Part shown: positions 1 through 7,482 of the stretch, piece after piece
How positions within the stretch are numbered: position 1 is the stretch's first letter
How the letters are laid out: each line of letters opens with the position of its first letter
Origin: Chloroflexota bacterium
GTDB taxonomy: Bacteria; Chloroflexota; Anaerolineae; Anaerolineales; UBA11858
Direction of reading: 5' to 3'
DNA length: 32,812 nucleotides
Assembly (NCBI GenBank): GCA_016865865.1
Contig: VGOC01000031.1
Coordinates: 1-32,812 of the forward strand
Position numbers and translations under genes: made by a program
Notes under the pieces: model-generated
What the model was told of the DNA's origin: nothing
The model's input: the letters and a program-made list of their open reading frames with translations, nothing else
Database searches by the model: none

Positions 1-24
1 TGGAATTCTGTTGCTGTCATCCAA

Positions 25-126
25 AACCCGTTGAAACGGGTTAGAAACCGGCGTTTTGAACGTGTTTCAACACGTTTTGTTTCTCAGCGATGAATTCATT
101 CATCGGTTCCTTGAACGAAGGACCCG
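25..126. repeat. Cluster of short hairpins with 8-bp stems and 2-nt loops
   Basis: AACCCGTT-GA-AACGGGTT (25-42), AACGTGTT-TC-AACACGTT (59-76), CGATGAAT-TC-ATTCATCG (88-105); a weaker fourth around 105-125. Confidence 0.75.
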
Positions 127-170
127 ACGAACGCGGCAGTCCACCCAACGATGGTGACGTTCGATCTCGT

Positions 171-1082
171 TTACTTGACCGGCGCGATCAGATACGCATA
201 CAGCGCGGCCAGGTCGTTCTCCGTCATGCGGGCGGCGTTCTGCCAGGGCATGGTTTCCGGGAAGGGACTATTTCCTGGACGAACCCCGCTGCGCATCATC
301 TCGATGAACTGCTCCTGGGTCATGGCGCTAACCAGGGGGCGCGGATTGGGAATGGCCGGCCCAAGGGAGGATGCCGGAGTGCCGGTGGCGTCCGGGCCGT
401 GACAACCCCGGCGATCGCCGTAGGTAGCCACATATTTGCCGTATTCGGCAGTCACGCCTTCAGGTGGCGCGCTGACGCTGGCGGAAGCCGGCAGCGGCTC
501 CCCAAACATCCCGGCTCCAAACATGACGGCTCCCACGAAGTTTAGCCTGTCGCCGGTTGGCCCGGCGGTGGTTGCGGCTGGCAGGCTGCGCAAGTAGGCG
601 ATGATCGCTTCGGTATCTGCATCGCTCAACTGGCTGTAACCCAGTAACGACATGAAACCGAGGAGTTGGCCGTCCCTGGTGTACCCAAAGCGCAAGGCGC
701 GGAACAATTCGCCGTCGGTATACTCTGCCAGCTTGCCGCCTGGGGTCAGATTTTCGGTGTGCATGTCGCCGACGAAGCCAAAACCTTCCGCCACAGCGAT
801 ATTCCAACCGCCGCTGAGCGGTTGCGCTTCGCTGGGGTTACCCTGGCTATCCACAGCCCCATGACAACCAATGCAACTCAAGTTGACCAGGTATTCGCCG
901 CGAGCAACCTGCTCGGGCGTACCGGCCACGGTCAGATCGGGCGCGGGATCGGCGCCGGGGAAGTAGAACGCGGCGACGCCCTTGCCGCCGAAGAAGGTCA
1001 GCGCGGCCAGGATCAACGAACCTGTCAGGCCTGGCTTCAAGGGTATCTTAACCTTCCGCCTGCACCTGCCGGGCGAAAACAA
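171..1082 (-). CDS. Membrane-anchored cytochrome c with two c-type domains, second heme motif degenerate
   Basis: N-terminal hydrophobic segment; CIGCH in first domain; RRGCH in place of CxxCH in second domain; start codon uncertain. Confidence 0.8.
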   Translation of the reverse strand: MFSPGRCRRKVKIPLKPGLTGSLILAALTFFGGKGVAAFYFPGADPAPDLTVAGTPEQVARGEYLVNLSCIGCHGAVDSQGNPSEAQPLSGGWNIAVAEGFGFVGDMHTENLTPGGKLAEYTDGELFRALRFGYTRDGQLLGFMSLLGYSQLSDADTEAIIAYLRSLPAATTAGPTGDRLNFVGAVMFGAGMFGEPLPASASVSAPPEGVTAEYGKYVATYGDRRGCHGPDATGTPASSLGPAIPNPRPLVSAMTQEQFIEMMRSGVRPGNSPFPETMPWQNAARMTENDLAALYAYLIAPVK

Positions 1083-1305
1083 CGCCGGTCACCAGGATGA
1101 TCAGGTGGATGACGGTAAAGGCGATATAGCTGGCCGCGTCATAGCCCCGCGCGATCAGGTAGATGTCATCCAAGACCCCGTGGAGCAGTTCCAACCAGAC
1201 GATCAGCCAGACCGCCCCGAGGTATTTTCTTGCATCACGGGAGGCCCACAACATAAACGTGCCCAGGCCAAAAACCTCGAAGGCAAAGGGTGACCAGCCG
1301 TCCAC
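1048..1305 (-). CDS. Small integral membrane protein, possibly 5'-frameshifted
   Basis: Hydrophobic helices; GTG start in the track; a better RBS+ATG (GAGGAGAAAATTCGATG) lies upstream in another frame. Confidence 0.55.
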   Translation of the reverse strand: MDGWSPFAFEVFGLGTFMLWASRDARKYLGAVWLIVWLELLHGVLDDIYLIARGYDAASYIAFTVIHLIILVTGVVFARQVQAEG

Positions 1306-1536
1306 AAAGGCCTGAGCGGAACCACCAGGTTAGTTTTTTCATCGAATTTTCTCCTCTTATTAGTTGATTGGCCTGCAGCCCATATCGTAGCAAACTTAAT
1401 GTCCCAAAGTCATGGGCGGTTGTCCTGGTTTGGCGGGAGATTCCAGGAAAATATTTTGTGTTTCGGATTTTATGGGGAAATTTTTAGGAGAATCCGTGCT
1501 ATCCGTATCCCTATTTTCGTAATCCAGAACGCGGAT

Positions 1537-2607
1537 TCATTTCTTGCGCCCGATTTTACTAATTGGGGCAATCACCCCCAGGTAGAGCAACAACGCGATG
1601 ACATTGACAAGACCGCCCCACAACCGCGCCCAGCCGAGGTCGGCCATATCGCCTGCAACGCGAAGGATCAGAGAGAGATGCAACAAGATCAGGGGGAGGT
1701 AGAACCTGGGTTTGTACTCGATATCGAAGCCCAAAACCGCCGGAAAGATGATGGGGGCGTGGCCGAAGATCATAGCGAACACAAATCCCAGGAAGATGCT
1801 GTGCAGCATGGCATCATAAATCGGTCCGGCAGGATAGCCGCCATAACGCATAGCAATCCAACCCGCAACGATCAGCCAGATATACCCGCTGAGCAGGCAG
1901 ACGGCGATGAAGCGGGTCAACCCCTCGCGTTTGACCGTCTGCCGGGCGATGTCGAAGCGCAACAGCCAGAAAGCCAGCCCCAGCATCCCAACCCCGGAGA
2001 GGCGGACACCCAAATCCCACGAAAAGAGCAGGGTTGCCAACCCGGCCAGATAGAGGGCCGTGATCCCGTAGAAGAGCGACTGGCTGGCGGATGATTTTTG
2101 GACCATGCGGCCTAATTCCAGGCGTTCACCCGCGATGGTCAAAACCAAAAAACCAGCCCACCACAGCACAAGCTGGAAAACCGGCCAGCCAATGAGCCAC
2201 AGCAAGTTGCCAACCAGCAAGGCCACAGCACCCAAGGACATAACAAACATGTAGCCAGTACGATGTTTGCGCAGGATAGCGGAAAAGATCAGCATCAGCC
2301 AGAAACTGCCAAGAGTCATCAGGATTGGACCAATCTGCTCACCCAGGTCGAAAGCCGCCAACAGGGCGCCGATCCCGCTCAGTAACGGCGAAACGTAAGC
2401 CCAGGCTTTACCCATTGCGACGGCTCTCTCGAGGGCGATCAATGTCCCGAAGAAACCAGCCACCATCAGAGGGCCATGATTGATTGGTAGCGTCGGATGC
2501 AAAACTGGCCAAGACCAACCCAAACGCAACAAACCGCCCCAGGCGGCGGCGATCAGTGTGACCAGCGCCAGAAGCATCAAAGGATAACGATAGAGTTGAT
2601 TTGGCAT
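1537..2607 (-). CDS. NnrS-family multi-TM protein
   Basis: Polytopic; HGPLMVAGFFGTLIALERAVAM and MLHSIFLGFVFAMIFGHAPIIFPAVLG resemble the NnrS family; next to nirS. Confidence 0.7.
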   Translation of the reverse strand: MPNQLYRYPLMLLALVTLIAAAWGGLLRLGWSWPVLHPTLPINHGPLMVAGFFGTLIALERAVAMGKAWAYVSPLLSGIGALLAAFDLGEQIGPILMTLGSFWLMLIFSAILRKHRTGYMFVMSLGAVALLVGNLLWLIGWPVFQLVLWWAGFLVLTIAGERLELGRMVQKSSASQSLFYGITALYLAGLATLLFSWDLGVRLSGVGMLGLAFWLLRFDIARQTVKREGLTRFIAVCLLSGYIWLIVAGWIAMRYGGYPAGPIYDAMLHSIFLGFVFAMIFGHAPIIFPAVLGFDIEYKPRFYLPLILLHLSLILRVAGDMADLGWARLWGGLVNVIALLLYLGVIAPISKIGRKK

Positions 2608-2708
2608 AGGGATCTAAAGCAAGTAGAGTAGCATGATAACCGTGGTTTTGGCAACGATGCTGTGGGATAAGTGAAGTTGCATGTATACCCCCACATGGCT
2701 TATATCCT

Positions 2709-3011
2709 TTACTTTGCCCAACCAAGCTGCTTCCTGGCGCTATCAGACATCATTTCGGGTGACCAGGGCGGGTCCCAGACCAGCTCGATGGTCATTTCAC
2801 CCAAATTGGGGTAGGCCCGCCGCAAGGCTTTATCCATATTGCGGGCAATCACCCCATGCAGAGGGCAGGCTGGAGAGGTCATGGTAAGCTGGATATAGAG
2901 TTCTTCTGACCTGATCTCCACTTTGTAGATCAGACCCAGGTCCACGATGTTCACGCCGACCTCGGGATCGAGAACGACTTTCAGGGTTTCAAGGATAGCG
3001 TCAGGGGTCAT
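2709..3011 (-). CDS. DUF59/MIP18-like metal-sulfur cluster assembly protein
   Basis: DPEVGVNIVDLGLIYKVEI...LTMTSPACPL motif. Confidence 0.85.
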   Translation of the reverse strand: MTPDAILETLKVVLDPEVGVNIVDLGLIYKVEIRSEELYIQLTMTSPACPLHGVIARNMDKALRRAYPNLGEMTIELVWDPPWSPEMMSDSARKQLGWAK

Positions 3012-3045
3012 GGTTCTACCCTATATGCCTGCGAATAAGCCGTTC

Positions 3046-3078
3046 AGGAACACGGTTGCTGCGAGCAACCGTGTTCCT
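3046..3078. repeat. Perfect 15-bp stem, 3-nt loop hairpin between nirS and the DUF59 gene
   Basis: AGGAACACGGTTGCT-GCG-AGCAACCGTGTTCCT. Confidence 0.85.
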
Positions 3079-3090
3079 CTGCTTGCTATA

Positions 3091-5433
3091 TTAGTAGATG
3101 TCATGCACGGTGTTGTAAACGTTGAATTTGCCGGTTGGCGTGATTAGATCAGGGATGCGCCTGATCTCCTCCAGAGTGGCGTCGTCGTAGATCACGATCT
3201 CGCCGGTCTTTCCGGGGGTGTCGGCGGTGCCCCACACGCTGACCCACACCTGAGTGCCGTCTTTGTTGTATTCGAAGTGCACAGCCCGGCCATAATCTGC
3301 CACTTCCCAACACCTGTAGGGTTCAGTAGGATGATCCTTGGCGATCACGCAGACGGTGCGCTGAATCGCCTCGTCGGTGTTCAGGACGTGATCCACCCAA
3401 ATCCACTGGCTATTGGGATGGGTCTTGATGAACAAACCGCCGCCGCCCAGGAGGGGGATATTGCGGACGACTTTCCAGGCGGATTCAGGATGACCTTCGG
3501 GGTCGGTGCCGATGGCGATCAGCGCCCCCTCGCCCAGGTGGGAGGTGCTCCAGACCGGGCCGAATTCGGGATCAACCCAGTTGGCGCCGCGCCCGGGGTG
3601 AGGGACAGCCGGAGTATCCACCAGGGCTTCCAGGTCGCCTTCCAGGGCGTCTACCACTGCGACGGTGTTGGCCTGATTGGCCGCCACCATGAAGTACCGC
3701 TTGGTCGAATCCCAACCGCCGTCGTGCAGGAAGCGCTCGGCCTCGATCATCTTGATGGTGGGATTGACCGGGTCGGAATAATCCACCAGCCAGACCTGGC
3801 CGGTCTCTTTGACGTTGATGATCCACTCCGGCTCGAAGTGGGAGGCCACAATCGAGGCGACGCGCGGCTCGGGGTGGAATTCCTCGGTGTCGTAGGTGTA
3901 GCTGCGTGTGCTGACCACCTTGAAGGGTTCCAGGGTTTCCCCATCCATGATGACGAAATGCGGGGGCCAGTAACAACCCACCACGGCGTACTTGTCGGTG
4001 AAATCACCCAACTCGCCCTCGTATTTGCTGACTTCCACCGAACGGGCGTCGTAACAGGTCTTCACTTCGGCCACTTTGTCGGGGATCTCCATCCAGAGAT
4101 CAATCAGAGCCAGCTTTCCATCGCGCCCGATGGTATAGACATAGCGACCGGTGGCCGACATGCGCGAAATATGCACAGCGTAACCGGTGTCCACGGTGTT
4201 GACCACCTCGAAGGTGTCGCCATCAATAATGGCGACCTGGCCGGCATCTCGCAGAGTCACTGCAAAGTAGTTCTCCCAATCACGGTTAGTTTCGGGCCGG
4301 GCAGGACGCTGATCCACGGGGACGATCACGTTCCATGAAGCCAGCATCTGCTCCAGCGACATTTCGGGCGGTTGAGGCGGCTCATTCTGGATGAATCGCG
4401 CCATCAGATCGGTTTCTTCCTGGGTGAGGGTGCCTTGCTTACCCCAATCGGGCATGCCGCGGGGTGTACCGTTGAAGATGATCGCCGATAGCGCCAAAGT
4501 GCCCTTTGCCAGGGTCTTGTCTGGCGTCAGGGCTGGGCCGGTCGCGCCGTTGCGCAGCACGCCGTGACAGCCCGCGCATCGGTCGAAGAAGATCTGGGTG
4601 GCCTTAGCCCACTCTTCATCGGTCAATGGAGGCGCTTCTCCCACCAGAGCCAGCTCTGGTTGCTCCGTGAGCGTTGCGGCGCTATCCGGCAAGCCCGACA
4701 GGAATTCTGTGACAGCCTCGAGTTCTTGTTCAGTCAGGAGTGTGCCGAATGTGGCAGGCATCAGGCCTTTTTGGCAGTGGCCGCCTGGGCAGTCGGTGGG
4801 GACGAAGGCGTCTGGGTTGACCAGCGACTCATAGATGTACTCCTCGACGGATGTGGCCTCTCCCTGGTATTCCCCGCTTTGCAGGCGATCTTCCGCCACC
4901 ACGCCTATCTCGGACAGATTGGGACCGACCGCGCCCACTGCGCCCGTCACCCCAGGGATCACATGACATCCCCCGCAGCCGCCTTTCGTAAAGGCGCCGC
5001 CAAGAACAGAACCTCCAGCTTGCGCCGCCTCTGGCGCGCCCGCATCCCAGGCGCGGATAGAGGCAACGACATCTCGGATATCTTCATCTGTCAACGGGCC
5101 GCCAAAATCCACGCTCCAGGCAGGCATTTGTGTGCCAGGTACACCTGAGCGGATCACGGAGAAGAAGACCTCATCCAGGGTATTCTTCAACACCTGTTGA
5201 TCGTTCAGAGCAGGTCCTACGACGCCTTGCCCTTCCTCTCCATGGCAGGAGGCGCATTGCGTCTGATAGATCGTCTGGCCTCGCTTGACGCGCTCCTCAG
5301 CGAGCGACAAGGAAGTTCGACCTAACCGACCGGATTCTCGGCTCCAATAGAAGGAAAAACCAACCAGAATCAATAGCGTGAATACCAATCCAATGACAAA
5401 GTAACGTTCGTAGTTCGGTTCGTTCTTGTCCAT
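3091..5433 (-). CDS. nirS: Membrane-anchored cytochrome cd1 nitrite reductase with two additional N-terminal cytochrome c domains
   Basis: N-terminal TM helix; CASCH, CGGCH and CAGCH motifs; NirS signatures YAVHISRMSATGRYVYTIGRDGKL, FLHDGGWD, PHPGRGANW...GPVWSTSHLGEG; ATG at 5433 follows AGGTGG. Confidence 0.9.
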   Translation of the reverse strand: MDKNEPNYERYFVIGLVFTLLILVGFSFYWSRESGRLGRTSLSLAEERVKRGQTIYQTQCASCHGEEGQGVVGPALNDQQVLKNTLDEVFFSVIRSGVPGTQMPAWSVDFGGPLTDEDIRDVVASIRAWDAGAPEAAQAGGSVLGGAFTKGGCGGCHVIPGVTGAVGAVGPNLSEIGVVAEDRLQSGEYQGEATSVEEYIYESLVNPDAFVPTDCPGGHCQKGLMPATFGTLLTEQELEAVTEFLSGLPDSAATLTEQPELALVGEAPPLTDEEWAKATQIFFDRCAGCHGVLRNGATGPALTPDKTLAKGTLALSAIIFNGTPRGMPDWGKQGTLTQEETDLMARFIQNEPPQPPEMSLEQMLASWNVIVPVDQRPARPETNRDWENYFAVTLRDAGQVAIIDGDTFEVVNTVDTGYAVHISRMSATGRYVYTIGRDGKLALIDLWMEIPDKVAEVKTCYDARSVEVSKYEGELGDFTDKYAVVGCYWPPHFVIMDGETLEPFKVVSTRSYTYDTEEFHPEPRVASIVASHFEPEWIINVKETGQVWLVDYSDPVNPTIKMIEAERFLHDGGWDSTKRYFMVAANQANTVAVVDALEGDLEALVDTPAVPHPGRGANWVDPEFGPVWSTSHLGEGALIAIGTDPEGHPESAWKVVRNIPLLGGGGLFIKTHPNSQWIWVDHVLNTDEAIQRTVCVIAKDHPTEPYRCWEVADYGRAVHFEYNKDGTQVWVSVWGTADTPGKTGEIVIYDDATLEEIRRIPDLITPTGKFNVYNTVHDIY

Positions 5434-5442
5434 TTTTACCAC

Positions 5443-5928
5443 CTAGATTTTCGTGAGATGAGAGGGATCATGATGAGAGCGGTCTACCGGATGGCCCGTA
5501 TCCACCCAAATTTCATCATCAACGACCTCTACAGGGAAATAACTCATCGCCCGCGGGGCTGGGCCTCCCAGCAACTCGCCAACCCGGTCGAAAGTCGAGC
5601 CGTGGCAGGGGCAGTGGAAGATGCCTTCTTGCTCATTCCAGGGAACCGCGCAGCCCAGATGCGGACATTTTTGCCATAGCGCGATGACGCCCTCCTCTGT
5701 TCGCGAAATATAGAAACGCCCTGCCAATATCCGGTTGACGCTGTTTATAGAAAAGGTTGCCAGTTTGCCGGCATACACCAATCCCCCAAACCCTCCTGTC
5801 GAGATCGGCTTGATGAATTTCAGGGTTGCGATCACTGCCTGGGCAAAAATCAATGACAGAGACCCTGCCCAGGCAAGGCCTAAGAAGCTGCGGCGGGAGA
5901 GGGGTTTTGTGGATTCATTTGTGCTCAT
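5443..5928 (-). CDS. Rieske [2Fe-2S] protein of a b6f/bc-type complex
   Basis: CPHLGC...CPCHGS; TAT-like SRRSFLG signal. Confidence 0.92.
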   Translation of the reverse strand: MSTNESTKPLSRRSFLGLAWAGSLSLIFAQAVIATLKFIKPISTGGFGGLVYAGKLATFSINSVNRILAGRFYISRTEEGVIALWQKCPHLGCAVPWNEQEGIFHCPCHGSTFDRVGELLGGPAPRAMSYFPVEVVDDEIWVDTGHPVDRSHHDPSHLTKI

Positions 5929-5947
5929 GGGGTACTCTCCTCACAAA

Positions 5948-6724
5948 TTACAGATTGTCCCAAGGACTGTAATCCCCTGGCATATTCCAGGGCCAATATA
6001 GCTCGAAGCCGGGTCCGCGGAACAAAAATCCGGTCAGCGTAAAAACGATCGCGCTGAGGAACAACACGGTAAAAAGGGCTAACATCACCTCGCGGGCGTT
6101 GGGTTGATAGCGCAGTAATACCAGCAGAGGCAGAAGGACGATCACCGACATGATGATAGCAGGGAATACGACATTCAGGACGAAGTCGGGCAACTGACCT
6201 CTCAAGATTTCTCGAATTGGGAAGGAGGTGTCCAAAAGAATGTAAGCGGGCATGGCGAGGCATACATAGATCGCTGTGAACAACACGATCCGTTTTCCGC
6301 GCTTCGATGTGAACCAGATACCCTTCCCGGCAGGAGTATGATCGAGATAGGGTATGGCGATGACGAACAGCACCATCAAAGTGGGCATCAGGATGGCCAT
6401 CAGGGTGGGGTGGCCGTGCTCGAGCATCTCCTGCAACCCCATGAAATACCAGGGCGCTTTCGCGGGATCTGTAGTGATGATGGGATTGGCGATCTCCTCG
6501 AGGGGGGCGTTGACAGCCAGGGACATCAGCAGCAGCGCCAGAATCACGCCCAGGGTCAATAACAATTCCATGATCGCCACGATGGGGAAAGCGAAGATCG
6601 TATCATCCGGCCCGTGATCGGCCATGGGGGTGGGCGCTTTGACCAGCTCGACAAGGGAGTAGGTTTTCATCTGACGATCTTCTGGGCTGAAACTTTCCGG
6701 TTTTTTGTCGGTCGTTCGTTTCAT
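5948..6724 (-). CDS. Cytochrome bc/b6f subunit IV-like protein
   Basis: DPAKAPWYFMGLQEML and PYLD motifs, multiple TM helices; ATG at 6724. Confidence 0.85.
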   Translation of the reverse strand: MKRTTDKKPESFSPEDRQMKTYSLVELVKAPTPMADHGPDDTIFAFPIVAIMELLLTLGVILALLLMSLAVNAPLEEIANPIITTDPAKAPWYFMGLQEMLEHGHPTLMAILMPTLMVLFVIAIPYLDHTPAGKGIWFTSKRGKRIVLFTAIYVCLAMPAYILLDTSFPIREILRGQLPDFVLNVVFPAIIMSVIVLLPLLVLLRYQPNAREVMLALFTVLFLSAIVFTLTGFLFRGPGFELYWPWNMPGDYSPWDNL

Positions 6725-6728
6725 ATCT

Positions 6729-7469
6729 CTATTCCTTATCCTCTTCCGCAGGGTCTTGCACGGCCAAACCGCCATCCTTGCGCACTCGCCACAGATGTAA
6801 CGAGGTCAGTAAGGCGATCACGCCTGGAATGAGCATGACATGCAGCGCGTAGAAGCGGGTCAACGCTTCCTGCCCAACTTCCGGCCCTCCTAGCAAAGCG
6901 GCTTTGATCGCGCTCCCCATGATCGGCTCATACCCCGCCACGCTTGTGCCAACCGTGATCGCCCAATATGCCAGTTGATCCCAGGGCAGCAGGTAGCCGG
7001 TAAAACTCGCGCCCAATGTCAAAATCAAGAGCAAGACGCCAACCACCCAATTGAATTCCCTGGGGGGTTTGTAAGCGCCGGTGTAGAAAACTCGCGCCAT
7101 ATGCAGTACAACCACGATCACCATCAGATGCGCCCCCCAACGATGCAAGTTCCTGAGCAATTGGCCGAAGGGTACGCGGGTCTGCAGAGTCAGGATGTAG
7201 CTGTAAGCCCGTTCTATCGTGGGCGCGTAGTAGAACATCAACAACAGGCCGGTGATGCTCAGAACCGTAAAGACGATCACCGAGATAATCCCTAATCCAA
7301 ACGAGTAAGTGGCTCGCAGACTTTTCCGCCTGACTTTGACCGGATGCAAGTGGAAGAAGATGTTGGTGGTCATCACCAGTGAGCGATCCAGCGGGTTATC
7401 GGGCCAGCCATGTCTGAAGAATGATCGCCAGACACGTGATCGAGTGATGAAATTGATCAATTTACTCAT
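6729..7469 (-). CDS. Cytochrome b6-like protein
   Basis: LRNLHRWGAHLMVIVVVLHMARVFYTGAYKPPREFNWVVGV, GYLLPWDQLAYWAITVGT. Confidence 0.92.
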   Translation of the reverse strand: MSKLINFITRSRVWRSFFRHGWPDNPLDRSLVMTTNIFFHLHPVKVRRKSLRATYSFGLGIISVIVFTVLSITGLLLMFYYAPTIERAYSYILTLQTRVPFGQLLRNLHRWGAHLMVIVVVLHMARVFYTGAYKPPREFNWVVGVLLLILTLGASFTGYLLPWDQLAYWAITVGTSVAGYEPIMGSAIKAALLGGPEVGQEALTRFYALHVMLIPGVIALLTSLHLWRVRKDGGLAVQDPAEEDKE

Positions 7470-7482
7470 GCGTATCTCCTAA

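Noticed and set aside
1-126. Possible CRISPR array from repeated hairpins
   Set aside because: Stems are all different, spacing is irregular and there are no identical direct repeats.
1399-2094. 231-aa plus-strand ORF
   Set aside because: Antisense to the NnrS-like gene; Gln/Asp-rich translation with no domain.
3277-4338. 353-aa plus-strand ORF
   Set aside because: Antisense to the NirS propeller; His/Gly/Asp-rich mirror-frame composition.
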